NCBI GenBank assembly: GCA_018881555.1
Contig: JACAXG010000052.1
Location: 4,030,001 to 4,094,000, forward strand
Direction: 5' to 3'
Origin: Amblyornis subalaris
Taxonomy: Eukaryota; Chordata; Aves; Passeriformes; Ptilonorhynchidae
Length of the DNA: 64,000 nt
Position 1 is the stretch's first letter, and the number at the start of each line of letters is the position of its first letter. Positions 1-12,100 of the stretch are shown here, in pieces. Below the pieces are notes generated by a model, which did no database searches, was not told the origin of the DNA, and saw only the letters and a list, made by a program, of their open reading frames with translations. A program made the translations under genes and the position numbers.

Positions 1-347
1 TGAATTTTAAAAACGCAGTTGAGCTTTTTGAAATAATTTCTTTTAGCGATATAAAATCCTGGTTTGCAAGAGTACTGATCCACACCTCTGTAACATATCA
101 TTAGAGTGCTGGCAGATTTTAAAAGTGAAACTTAATGAGAAAAAAGAAAGAAAGAAGAAGGAAAATCTTGTAAAGTATAGATGAAAAACAAACCAAAACC
201 AAACCACAGAGGTGATATTTTAGAATTCTTTAGTGGAATTGCATCCTGGCAAAGGCTGATTAGAATAAATGAACCTTTCCTGACCATCAACTCTCACTGG
301 CTTAGAAACGGAATGCTGGAAGCATAACATGCATTAGCTTTGGTGCC

Positions 348-402
348 TTTTTTTTCATCTTTTTTTCTTTTCTTCTTTTTTTTTTTTATATATATATTTA
401 CA
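348..402. repeat. T-rich tract followed by TATATATATA
   Basis: Long T/C runs pass into a short TA repeat and TTTACAG. It resembles a splice acceptor, but I see no credible exon after it. It is low-complexity sequence. Confidence 0.8.
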
Positions 403-1788
403 GGTCTTGGCAATATCTGAGAGACCTTGTTTTCATTTCTGGTCACCACCTCAGCAAACTAATCAATGAGGCGTGAACTGCTATCTGCAGAGAAAGAAAT
501 GAAAAATAAACCAGAGATAATCCTTCAGTTAAAAGGTTATTCTGTGCGATAAAAGCTATTTTGTTAATTTATTTACTTACTGGTACAGTGAGATAAAGTG
601 AGGGAACAATTAGGGAATTCTAGTTGAAAGGATTTAAAAGGGCAGTGACGTCTTAATATTTTAGGTTATTTGATTGACAGTATAGTTACACAGATCTCTT
701 AAACTAAAAAAAATACAGTTTTCCGTGAGTAAAAATTCTGTGCAGTTCAATTAGTATTTTCTCTACTAATCATGTCTGTATGCTCACAAATATTAGTTTA
801 AATTCATATTTTATTTTATATGGCAATTTGTTTAAATAGGATACTAAATTGTTTCTGTAAAGTATCTGCAGTAATAATTGTTTTAATATTTTATCCTTAT
901 TTTCCACCTTTTCATATTTCCTGTTCTTCAAAATATACTAAGATGCATAAAAACTTTGTTGGTTTTGACCTATATGTAATCTAGTAGAGGATATTTGTAG
1001 TTTGCAGATTATTATTTTATTAAATTTGGTTTAATGGAGCTAATTAAAAATTACTTTAATATTCAGATAGTTAATTCTGTATATACACCAAGTATAAGAA
1101 AATGATTAGTAAAATCTGTACCTAACATGTTGCAGCAATAGTTTTTTTTTTTCCCCAGTGTCTTTTTAAAAAATTTTAAATTTAATTTATTTATCAAATC
1201 TTCACAGTGTGCAAGTTTGCATTTTGGTTCATAGTTCTGATTAGTTGCAGACAGTCTTATAAAAGAACACATATTTTGCATGCACATCTCTACCGATTCA
1301 TGGATATTTTCAGAAGGAGAGATACATAGAAGTATGTCTTTCTTCAAGTCTATCTGGAGGGTTTGATCTGTGCTTGGGGAAAAGTGACATGGTGAGCAGC
1401 CCCTTCACCTTTTGGAAATGGACAACGCTTTGTAACATTCTGTACATGCAGAATAATCCACTTTAGAAAGATTCAATCTGTAGTCGTTGATACTTTACAG
1501 CTTCTGTCATTTTACAGGACTGAGCAATATCATTGCCAAGAAATTTTCTGTTTCTCTTTTGGATCTTCATCTTTTCCTTTGCATGAGGATTGGTCTTTCC
1601 TTTTTTATTCTATTTGGAGAGCTGTTTTTCACTCTGCTATTCTTCTCACTTCCATTTTTATGAAGCCCATTTTTTCCCAAACCTTGAAATTTGCACCTTT
1701 TTTATTCTTGCGTAAGAAGAGAAAATATTTTATGTTAGTCAGTTCTATTCTCTAATTTCTTATAAGTTGTAGAGACATTGACCTAGGT

Positions 1789-1873
1789 CTTGCAAGTTAG
1801 AAGCACTTTTTGCACTGCACTTGCAAGTTAGAAGCACTGTTGACCACTTCATGGTCAACAGATGTGTTGACCA
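1789..1873. repeat. Tandem 18-bp repeat plus hairpin
   Basis: CTTGCAAGTTAGAAGCAC occurs at 1789-1806 and again at 1820-1837. It is followed by GTTGACCA at 1839-1846, a five-base spacer and the perfect complement TGGTCAAC at 1852-1859. A third GTTGACCA lies at 1866-1873. No known family is recognised. Confidence 0.85.
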
Positions 1874-3059
1874 TACCTTCTGTGAGCTATCATGGGTATA
1901 CTATAGTTCCCACAAAAATCAAAGGGAGAAAAGGGCTCATGACCATTGTTGGCAACAGCGGCACAGTAACCATACTGGAAAAGTATCAAGCAAGTCCTTT
2001 TTCATGTCAAATCCAGGCAGTGGAGGTTGTAATAAATTTCAGTGCAACCTTTGCTCCACACTTCCAACAGAGAGGCTCTTTTTTCTCTTTTTGCTCGCTG
2101 CCTCCACCTCGTGGAACTGGCTCACCTGCCGCACGTTACAGTTTTCCAAAGTGATAAAAGTCAGGAGAGGTAGATCAGTAAGTTCAACTTAGCTAGTTGG
2201 AAGCAGAAATGGATTGTCAAATCTCGGTCAAGCCAATTTAGAATTTCTGAAAAAAGCAGAAAAAATGGGCAGTTGAATTAAAATACCCAACATGCTTGCA
2301 GGTGGAGTTATTATAGAGGAACTCTGGGAAACTGTGGTGAGACAGGCATCTTCCAATCCAGTAGTCACTGGCTGCATTGCACAAAGCATCTCTTCTCACT
2401 CCTCCCTCCCCCATAAAACATCTTAGTTTCCTGTTTAAAATCTGTTTTTTTTACAACATAAGCATTCATATTTACGTTAGCATCATTGTGTCTTGGGTGT
2501 TTTCCAAATATGCTAGACAAGAAGCTGTTCTGAAGGACTAGTGCTTGACACGTCCAGACAAACAGGGTCCTAACAGAAGGTAATTGCTGGTACACATGTA
2601 TGCTCAAGATACTAATCAACATTTACAATGCAGCTATAAATTACCAGATTTGGGTAGTTTGTGTTGTGCTTTGTGCCGTACAGCATTGACCCTGTATGCT
2701 GCAACTTTATTATGCGATAATTCATATGCACATGGAGAGCAGAGATGCAAAAACATTTAAGGCTACTTTGACCTAAGTGTTTTCAGTGATGTGATTCCAT
2801 CAAAAGCTTTAACAGGTTCTCATTCTTAAACAAGTTTTAGCGAATATAACACCCTTTTTGAGCTAGAGATTGCATTTTTCTTCTGATCAGAGTGGTCATG
2901 CACTTGTTTGCAACCTGAATAAAGTGAAGTTCCTATGTGTCATTATTGTGAAGGATTTTGTCCATGATCAGAGTGTGTGCACTGTGTGTCTGCGATCTTA
3001 AGTGGAGTGGTCACCACCTTTAAAAACAGGGTTACAGAAAGAGAAGAAATATGAAGATT

Positions 3060-3255
3060 GGAGAATCATTCAGGTTAGAAAAGACCTGTAAGATCATCAA
3101 GTCCAACCGTAAACCCAACACTGCAAAGTCTACCACTAAACCGTGCCTCTAAGGACCACATCTGCTTGTCTTTTAAACACCTCCAGGGATGGTTACTCAA
3201 CAACTTCCCTGGGCAGCCTGTTATGATGCCTGACAAATCTTTCAGTGAAGAAGTA
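3060..3255 (-). mobile_element. CR1 LINE 3' fragment, 5'-truncated
   Basis: The + strand reads GAATCATTCAGGTTAGAAAAGACC, followed by ATCATCAAGTCCAACC, the ACTAAACC segment, and the CTCCAGGGATGGTTACTCAACAACTTCCCTGGGCAGCCTG block. This is the reverse complement of the conserved CR1 3' region, so the element lies antisense to DACH1, with its 3' end at the low coordinate. It is diverged and carries no useful reading frame. The upper boundary is approximate. Confidence 0.88.
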
Positions 3256-6200
3256 GAGGTGGAGACCCTTTGCTTTCCCAGCTTAGTGGTCAAAATGAGA
3301 TGTGGGGGACCTACTGGGTAGCGGTAAGGTTCTCTGTCTGAGTAAATGCAACAAGTTGGTCAGCAAGAAGGCTAATATCACAAATAGACTGTACTTGTTC
3401 TGGGTAGGACACACTCCATCTCTGTTGAAGCTATTCAGGTACATGGAAGGGAATGAAAGTTTTCTTGGATAAGAGAAAAAAATGAGTGTGAATCTGTGTC
3501 ATGATAAGAAAATTCATCTAGAAGGCAAAATGTTGAGTGCTAATCTGTGCTTAAATAGTGTTTTATTATAACTATTCTGTAGAATACAGCCAGAAGTCCT
3601 TCACCTAGATGAATGGTCTTACTAATGTTACTTTTTTTCTCTCTTTGTAGTTTAGTAGACCTCTCACTCTCTTCTTCAGTCTCAACATTATTATCTTGAC
3701 CTGCCTGCAGGATGATGATAGTTTTTCTTTGTAAGAGAGTGAAGTTTTATGCCTCTGCTTTGATTGAAAAGGTCTTTCTGTCTGTGTGTTTCACATTCTG
3801 CATAAGTAGTGTGTACTGATGATGATTGTATACAAGTTAGTGACAGTTTCTCTTTCTGCAGTAGCTGTGTTAAAGGTTAAAGCCACTTAATAGTGAGGTG
3901 ACTGAGGTCTCCATATAATAACCACTGTAGCCACAAACACATCCCCAAAGTGATTTATACTTAAAAGACAAGGGGATGAATAGATCTTGGAAGGTGTCTC
4001 ACTCTTCAGGGAAACACCATAAATGACTGGCTTTGACAGACTATGTACTTCTGGAAAATTCAGGCTAGTTGAATTTTTGAAAACTTTTGAAAGTAAAGTC
4101 TGTAAGTGAATATTTTTGTAAAATTACTTGAATATGTTGTAATGCAGTGTTTACTATTTAAAGATTGACTTAACTTCATAACTTCAAAATATATTTGGCT
4201 TGCTTCTTGCCTGGACACTGAAGTCTAGAAGTGAGCTATTCAGCCTCTAAAAAATAACAGTATATATTTGAAACATCATCACAGTCTTTTCAGAAATGAT
4301 GGGAAATGGTGCCACATCTAATACATTATTTATCAAGCTACAATTTCAGGAATAACAAATATCTTAATTAGTGGAATTAATCAATTATGCCTTCATACAT
4401 TAGTTGCCTGTAGTCCTCTATAATGAAAAAAAAAAGTTTCTTCTTTTATTCTACCTTTTTAAAATATGGTTATCATGCTCTCCTTCTTTCAAGCATTTAG
4501 AACAAAGTCCTGATGATTTAATTACATGCTTCATTCAAATGTAGTATCATATGAACCTGTAATGGCTCAAATAATCTGTTTACTAATAATTCATCCAGTA
4601 GTGCTCTTTTTTTTGAAGGGAGAGGGGAAGGGAGAACCTTATCTGCAATTTCACTTTAGTACAGTATTATAAAAGAATAACAATATAGTTGTACAGTCTG
4701 CCATTTAGTTCAGTGGTTTTGGGTGCATTTAAGCTATTGAATTAATCTCACTTTTAAACAATAGAATATAATACTTTAATAGCTTGCCTTTGCACTGGCT
4801 TTGTGGGATGCTGAAATTAGTATTATAATACACTGTGTATAGTTTCTGCTGAATCTGATTGCTTTAGCAGCAGTCAGTTTGATAGTATCGGGTTCCAGCT
4901 TGCTGGGTCAACATGGACCCAGGCCATTAAAGGAGAAAGGTTCAGGGAAAGTTCATTTCTATTGTTTTACCATGGTTACAAAACAGAAAAAAAAAAGGAG
5001 AAATCCTGCATTTGTAACTTATTGCTTCCTTGGGCCCTGAAGGTAGTATAATCTTTTTTTCCTCTTAAATTGAACACAGAAATATAAACCTCCTGATTAT
5101 CTGTAATGTAAACAAAATAATATTTTCTGATCACTTTTAAACTAAAACACAGATGTTCTACATTGACTGCTGATGTCATTAAACAAAGTGTTTGTATTCA
5201 TTTAATTTGATCTCCCAAACTGTTAGCATTTAAATTTGTTACTAGGTCAATAGAAAAATTAAAACTTCATACTGGCTGTTATATACTGACTTTTGTTTAC
5301 ATGATTTTCGCTTTAATTAACTCACAGTAAGCCTGTTGAAATAATTATGTTTGCTTTTTCTTTAGAATAGAACCTCTCCACTGAAGATTTTCTTTTTATT
5401 GTGATTATAAAATGAAGAAACATTTTCATGAAAAAGCATGAACTTAAATGTCATCATATATGTGTAACACTTATGGCAAGGTTGTAAACCACTTGCGAGG
5501 TACCATTACGAAAGGGTTTAAATCTCAAGATAAATGTGTTTGTTACATATATAAGGGAAAAAGGGAGAAAGAATGAAGGACTTAGCACAGCATTAGTATG
5601 TTTTACATGCGAGCTGATGAAGAAAGTTAATTGTACAGCAATGAATACTTCATGCAAAAAAGTAAATCATGTAATGGGTGTAATATAGAATGAAATTTGG
5701 TATTTGTACCAATATGAAGAAATTCTGCAAAGCAAATTGTTTTACAAACATTCTCTTAATGGAAAGATTTGCATGAAATTTGACTGAACTCTGAAGGTTG
5801 TGACACAGCATAATCTTTAACAATATGTTTTTATTTATAAAGGCTTTTATGTATAATTCTCATAAGACGCTTTTTAGATAAGTGAAGCCATTTTTAGATT
5901 TGACTGTTACACAAGTCAGAGATAATGGCATTCAAGAGAATGCTAGTTCTGGAAACTAGCTTTCAGGGCTGAGTTTATATTTGTTATTTTCCAGAGTTGC
6001 CTGCCTCTGTTCTTATTAACTGTGATCTCATTTGGANAAACAAATTTCACATATGCTAAGGTGGGCCAGTGTGAATGTGTATTTTCGTTTAAGATCTTTG
6101 GGGAACATACAGATAATATTGTTGACTTAGTATGTATCATTAATCTTGCAAGACAGTGGTGCAAGGCACATGCTCTTAGGGTCTGTCTACCCAAAGACAT

Positions 6201-6597
6201 TTACAAGAGAGGTTTGTGGTCATTCGAAAGATTCATCTCACTATACAATTGTGATTGACTGAATTGACATTAGAGTCTTAACAATCCTGTTGCGGAAAGG
6301 AAACAAAAGGGAAAATGGTTGTTTGGGATATATGAAAGTTAGAAAACTTTATGGGGTGCAAGGAATACAAGGTAAACTCTATTACCCTTTGTTTATCCTT
6401 GACTACACTTCTAGGTTTGGTATCCATTAGCAAATGACATCTGTTTTTTCAATTGACTATGGTGCTCATTTTCTTTCTTAAATGATTGTGCTAATGTTGT
6501 GGTGCCCTGCTAATCACCTGCAGGGATTGCAGCCTGTGTGTACTCATACTGCACAAACAGGTAGGCACACACATCTGTGTGTATGTGTTTGCGTACA

Positions 6598-6805
6598 GAA
6601 TCATAGAATCATTTAGATTGGAGCCATTAACCTAACCCTGCCAAGTCCACCACTAAACCACATCCCTATGTGTCCCAGGCTACGTGCTTTTTATATACAT
6701 CCAGGAATGGTGACTCAACTTCTCAGAGCAGCCTATTCTGATGCTTGATAACTCTTTCGGTGAAGAAATTTTTTTCAAATATCCGGTCTAAACCTCCTCA
6801 GACTG
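6598..6805 (-). mobile_element. CR1 LINE 3' fragment, internally deleted
   Basis: It begins GAATCATAGAATCATTTAGATTGGA, the reverse complement of the CR1 tail and adjacent 3' end. The pairing block before CCACTAAACC is shortened, so a small internal deletion is likely. The diagnostic CATCCAGGAATGGTGACTCAAC block and a TCGGTGAAGAAATTTTTTTC block follow. It is antisense to DACH1, an old and diverged copy. A short CA/TG-rich stretch immediately precedes it at 6567-6592. Confidence 0.87.
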
Positions 6806-9086
6806 ACAAGCCTTTAGTTCCTAGTATGAAGATATTATAATGATCAGCCTTGGAGATTGTGGTTCTGTCATGGCGGAGAAACTGGGAATACTCATCTTTC
6901 ACCATTTAGTTCCTAGTGAGTGAGTCATGGAAGCTGGAGTTGAACTGTTTGCATACTCTGCGTTTCTCTAGTCCAAGTGAGTAGCGCATAGTCTCGTAGC
7001 CCAGTGGGAGGGAAGATGGCAATTGGTACTTACTAAAGATCACGAAATCTGCATTGATTCCTCCTTTGATTTAAGGTGTTTTGGGATGAGAACACCTGTT
7101 GCCGTGGTACCATCTGCCTAGAGACTCGGGTGTGTGGAGTGTGTGCTGCACTATGTGGCCTATATGGACATGTATGTATGAGATACATAGACACACACAC
7201 ACATACGAGCAAACTTACATCTTGCATGAAGAGTTATTGTGTGAGAGAGAACACTCTTGCAAGGACTACATCTCCTACTCCCAGGAGTCCAAAGCATGCC
7301 TTGTCATTTTTTTTTTCCCCTTAAGTCACTGAATAAATGGATAAATTGGAAAAAACACCACTGCTTTATTGTTCCACATATAACTTAAAAACGTTAAAAT
7401 TTTTATCACTTTTAAAAGATAGTGTAATGAGAGATATAATGACAAAACATAATGACAAACAAATTATACTTTGCTGCTTTATACAGTTCTATTAAAACAG
7501 ATTACATCTGTTATTCATGTCAAGAAAATTTAGAGAAGGATAATTGATTGATACAAAATTCTTCTAATTTGCCATTTTGCTGCTTTATTCTCTTCTTCAA
7601 ATATTGTTACATTTTTTGAAAAACTGCATGAACTCACTGTCTGGTTAAACCTTGGGAGTGCTTTCATATTGAACAACTATGAAGTTGTGAAAACATCACT
7701 CTGACTTTCAGCCAAGTATGTAACCAAGCACGTTTCTGGACACGATAATGTCTAATTTGAATCTTGTTCTGTAAAAGGGACAGTCTTTTGCTGTTTTTTG
7801 TTTTCTTAAGAACTTGATCCGTTACCACACAAACCCAGTTCTGCTGCAAGTACTTTTAAACAGCATAGAAAGAATATGGTTTGGTCAAGTAGGTCTATCT
7901 TTGGTATCATTGGTTCTCAAGTGAAGCTTGAAACTACAAAAGCTAAAAGAAAGTCTCAAGCAAACATAGTATCTTGGGGCAAACTCTGGAACTGATGAAA
8001 ACGTACGTCTTAGTTTGATCCATGACAATTTGATCACCATATCTAACATTCAGAGATCATCAGCCACAATGAAATCAGAAAAAAAACCCCTTTGTATTAG
8101 TTTATTTGATTATTCTGGATGATTTTTCATTCCTAAGCTGTTAACTTGCATGTGACAATATTTTCAGAGCTTTTCTGTGTGTAAGCAAGACAGAGTGATA
8201 GACAAGTAGGTTTTTGTTGGTAAGAAAACAGAACAGAAACTGAGGTAAGTCTTTCAGAAAAGTAGGAACTATGACAAATCAAAGTATAATTGTGAATTGG
8301 CACCTGCTTTAACTCTTGCCTAACTTAACTCTGGGCATAGGAGGAAAATGTGTTTTTAATTTTTGTGATTAATTTGTATTTCATTATCATCTTAATGTTC
8401 AGTCAGGATTCGTTCTTGTTTGCTATGAGCTATATGGACAGAGCCAAAAGAGAGTTCTGTGTGCATGTTAAATACGGAGATATGCCAGGCACAGAGTATG
8501 TCAATCAGATATCGTATGGATGTGCATGCTGGCCAGCTATAGTGTGCCTCAGGAGAGTGTGCTGCAAGCCTTGGTGCCATTTTGCCCATCCGGGAACTTG
8601 TATTCCTGCCTAAAATTCCCTTACATGAAATTCTGCTCTGTGTGTCCCATGCTGCTGAAGATGTGAGTTGCTCAAAGGAAGGATGAATTGAATTAAAGGT
8701 TTCTTATTGAGAATTCATTGAGAATGCATTTATAAGCATTAGAATAACTTGATGAATTTGGTCTTTTTATTTTGGGGGGGTTCTTTATTCTGGCTAAAGT
8801 GAGATGTTTTTGATAAACACATCTTTTCAGGCACAATGCAACAGTAATTTGACTTAATTTCAAAGTCTAATGTCTTCATAATGTACTTTGAAGATGAGAG
8901 GTAAAGGGACTAGTAGAGCATGTGTAACTTTTCCAGTCCTAGAGTAAACATAGAGCATATGCATATTAAAATAAACTTCTCAGTAATTGATTTATGTTTT
9001 TCTATAAAATAGATCCTTTGCTGTATTCCTATGTAATTCTGTTGCATGAAGATTCACAGTGGAATTACCAGAATTACAATGAGATA

Positions 9087-9108
9087 TAAATAATAATAAT
9101 AATAATTA
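9087..9108. repeat. Short (AAT)n microsatellite
   Basis: About seven AAT units occur in AT-rich intronic sequence. No other function is apparent. Confidence 0.85.
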
Positions 9109-12100
9109 TACCAGAAGTAGATACATTTGTCAGCTCTGTTAACTAAAAGCATACTCCATGTACTGCTTAACAGAAATGACTGATTAACCTTTCAGTGTTT
9201 CCTTAGGATAACACATTAGTAGCAGACTGTTACTTCTGATAGGGCAGACTTTATGTAAGGTAGGTAAGGGACAGTTTGGAGCACTGGCTACATTTCAGGC
9301 CTGCAAATAATTGACTTACAAACACTGACTAAGGCTTATGGCAATATATTTTAAGGTATCACCAGATTTGATCCTCTGTAGCTTCATAGAAATGCGCTGA
9401 ATGACTTTTAAGTTGTTGAAAGGATAACAAATCAAAATGTCTTTGGTTGGATCACTGTAATATTTCCATTTGGACCTATGGTGCTGNCTGGTTTTTTATG
9501 GTTCTATTTTTTTTAGGACTTGGGAGTCTTGGATAGGTATTCTGTATTGTTCAAATTACTAAAGTACAAAGCTGTGCTACTGTTCATATGTTTATAGAAG
9601 CTGCTCTGCAAAGAAAATGGGAAGTTGAATTTCAATGATTAATTCTGTTCCTTGCCTTGCACAAGGAAAATAAAATGCAAATTTATTTTACGATATTCCA
9701 TAGCAGAGTATAATGGCCTAGCAAGACTACATCTAGACTTGCAAGGTTGGAACACCATAACACACCTAAGATCTTGATTTCACAAACAGATTTTTCGCAA
9801 ACAGACCGGATACACAAATCAGTGTGGTTTTTTTCCTGGAGTACACCGTAATTTATTTTTTCCCTATGAGTTCATATTTTGCTGTGTTTTGGAAGTAAAG
9901 TACAACTAGAGTACACACAAGGATTTACTAATTAAAGGGTATTTACAAGGGTAATCCCTGTTTTGTATCTCTTGGTCTGCATGGGTTTTCAGGGATGAGC
10001 AGTGTGCTGAGTGTTGCACAAACCCATTGCTGTACTGAGAGCTGGTTACTCTCCCAAACAATTTGAAGTGGGAATCACAGAGATGAAACTGATGGTGTGC
10101 ATTTTCTTTAGCTTCTAGTTTAGGACTTGTTTACTGATATCAGATAGAAGTGCACTCAAGGACAAGACCCATCTCACTCTGACCCCAGATGTCATCTGCT
10201 CAAAGAAACTTGTAATTTGTAATGCTCAATACTTATTAGTAGATTAATACTTATTTTGTATTTATACATATATGTAAATACAGACTGCCTTATTTAAAAG
10301 TTTAAATTCTTTATTTTAGTGGATCCTGCATTTTTACCATCAACCTCTGTTGTACCAGCTGAGCAGTTACAGCTGTACAGACTAGCAGAGAGTCTCTTCA
10401 GTATTTCATATCACTACTGTTACTCTCAAATGTACAATAAAAGTCACTTTCAAGCTTTTATTTAGGCGGTTCCAGCAATTCTTTGGAAGTGTACGGTTAA
10501 TGAGTGTGGGTTTTCAGAATTAAAAATAAGGTGAATAAAGGGCAGTGAACATTAACCACAGTCCCTGGCAGAAGCTAGAATAAAATTTTTCATTTTGAGT
10601 ATAAAGACTTTTTTAAAGGGCAAAGGGTTTAAGATATAGGCAGCTTCATTAAAAAGGTGACAGTTCACTTGTTTCAGCATTTCATGCAAAGAATTGTGGC
10701 CAATTAAATGACGAGTGCATTCAGATATTACAGTGGATACACTGATATGATAGAACTCCATTATCAACTGTTATGAATAAAAATAGCATATTAATTAACA
10801 AACTGCCAGGAGAACCAGAGCATTTTCACGAAATACCTTGAACAGTACAATATTCTTTTTCTTTCTTTTTTGAGGTTAAATCATCATTGAAATGTTTATG
10901 TATCTTAAATTTCATACAGGCGGTAATGAACACTAGCTCTGTGACTCCTGGAGCAATGGTGGGCTTGTGTGTTACGTAGATGCTTTTTCTTGTAGTGTTT
11001 CTGTTCTTGTTTTAAAATGGTTCTCAAAATGGCAGCTGCTCCCCAGTATGTCCTGATGCAAAACAAGTCAGATGATATTTTTCTAAAGAAGTTAAACAAA
11101 CATTTCTTAAATACAGATACTCACTTATGTTATGTATGGTTATATATATGTTTGAAAGAGGTGTATGCTGTTATATGGCCTATTTCTGCTTTGAGTCTAA
11201 TTGGTTATTTGTACATGCAATTATCTGATTTATGTTCACAAATTTGTAATTACATGTGCAAGTTATATGCAGAGATGAATACAGATGGTTAGAAAACAAG
11301 CCTTGAAGCAGGACTGTTCATTCCAACTAAAGTTCATACATTTAAATCATTGTTTCAGGCCATATGCAGACTCTAACAGACATAACCACAACAGTTCGGC
11401 TTGCTTTACATTAGGAATCATCTCAGCAACTTGAAGTAAAAACTTTTTTAAAAAAATGAAAGCTTAAAATTCTTTTAGATTGTGTCATTGTGGATCAAGC
11501 TTGCCTTTCTGGCCTATTAGCTCCATGCTTGACATTTTTATAATATATATAGTAGATGATGTTTTGAGGGGATGTTTTTAGAATTAAAAGCCTAAGAAAA
11601 GATGAAAACAGTTGAGCAAAAAATAGGCTTTGCATCTGTTATAGTTTGGGGTTTCATGTGGGTGAATAACACTGTTAGAAGGAATCATTTAGCTTGCATA
11701 TTTAAATTTTGGGTGCGGTTTATGCTGTAAGGTTGAGTGAAATGGGAAAGGCATCTGTTATAACTTGACAGAAAGAGCATTTGTGGGAAGCATGCACTTT
11801 ATATCACTACTTTTTCCACTTTTTTAATAATTTTTTTGATAGTTGCAGGAATTATTCTGAAAAGATAGCAGTGTAAATAGAGGAAATAAATATGATTTTT
11901 CAAGGTTTTCTTGTTGATATTGCCAGTATTCCTAAATAACTTTTTTCAAGATCTTGAGTGCTGTGATTTCTGAGTACTCTTTCTGAAGCAAGGTTTATAT
12001 AATGAAAAAAAATATATCAATATGGTTTGAATCTATGCATGAGTTCTGTTTAATAACTGCATTTCATTGTTCATTCAGACTTATTTTCGACTCTAGCTTG

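Noticed and set aside
390..490. Acceptor-like TATATTTACAG after a long T tract, possible upstream exon
   Set aside because: The following sequence shows no conserved-looking frame and no dachshund similarity. The tract is simple sequence.
8350..8613. 87-codon frame with a Cys-rich C-terminal half
   Set aside because: The cysteine cluster tempted a secreted-peptide call, but the N-terminal half is AT-driven hydrophobic sequence. No intron signals, promoter or family match can be supported.
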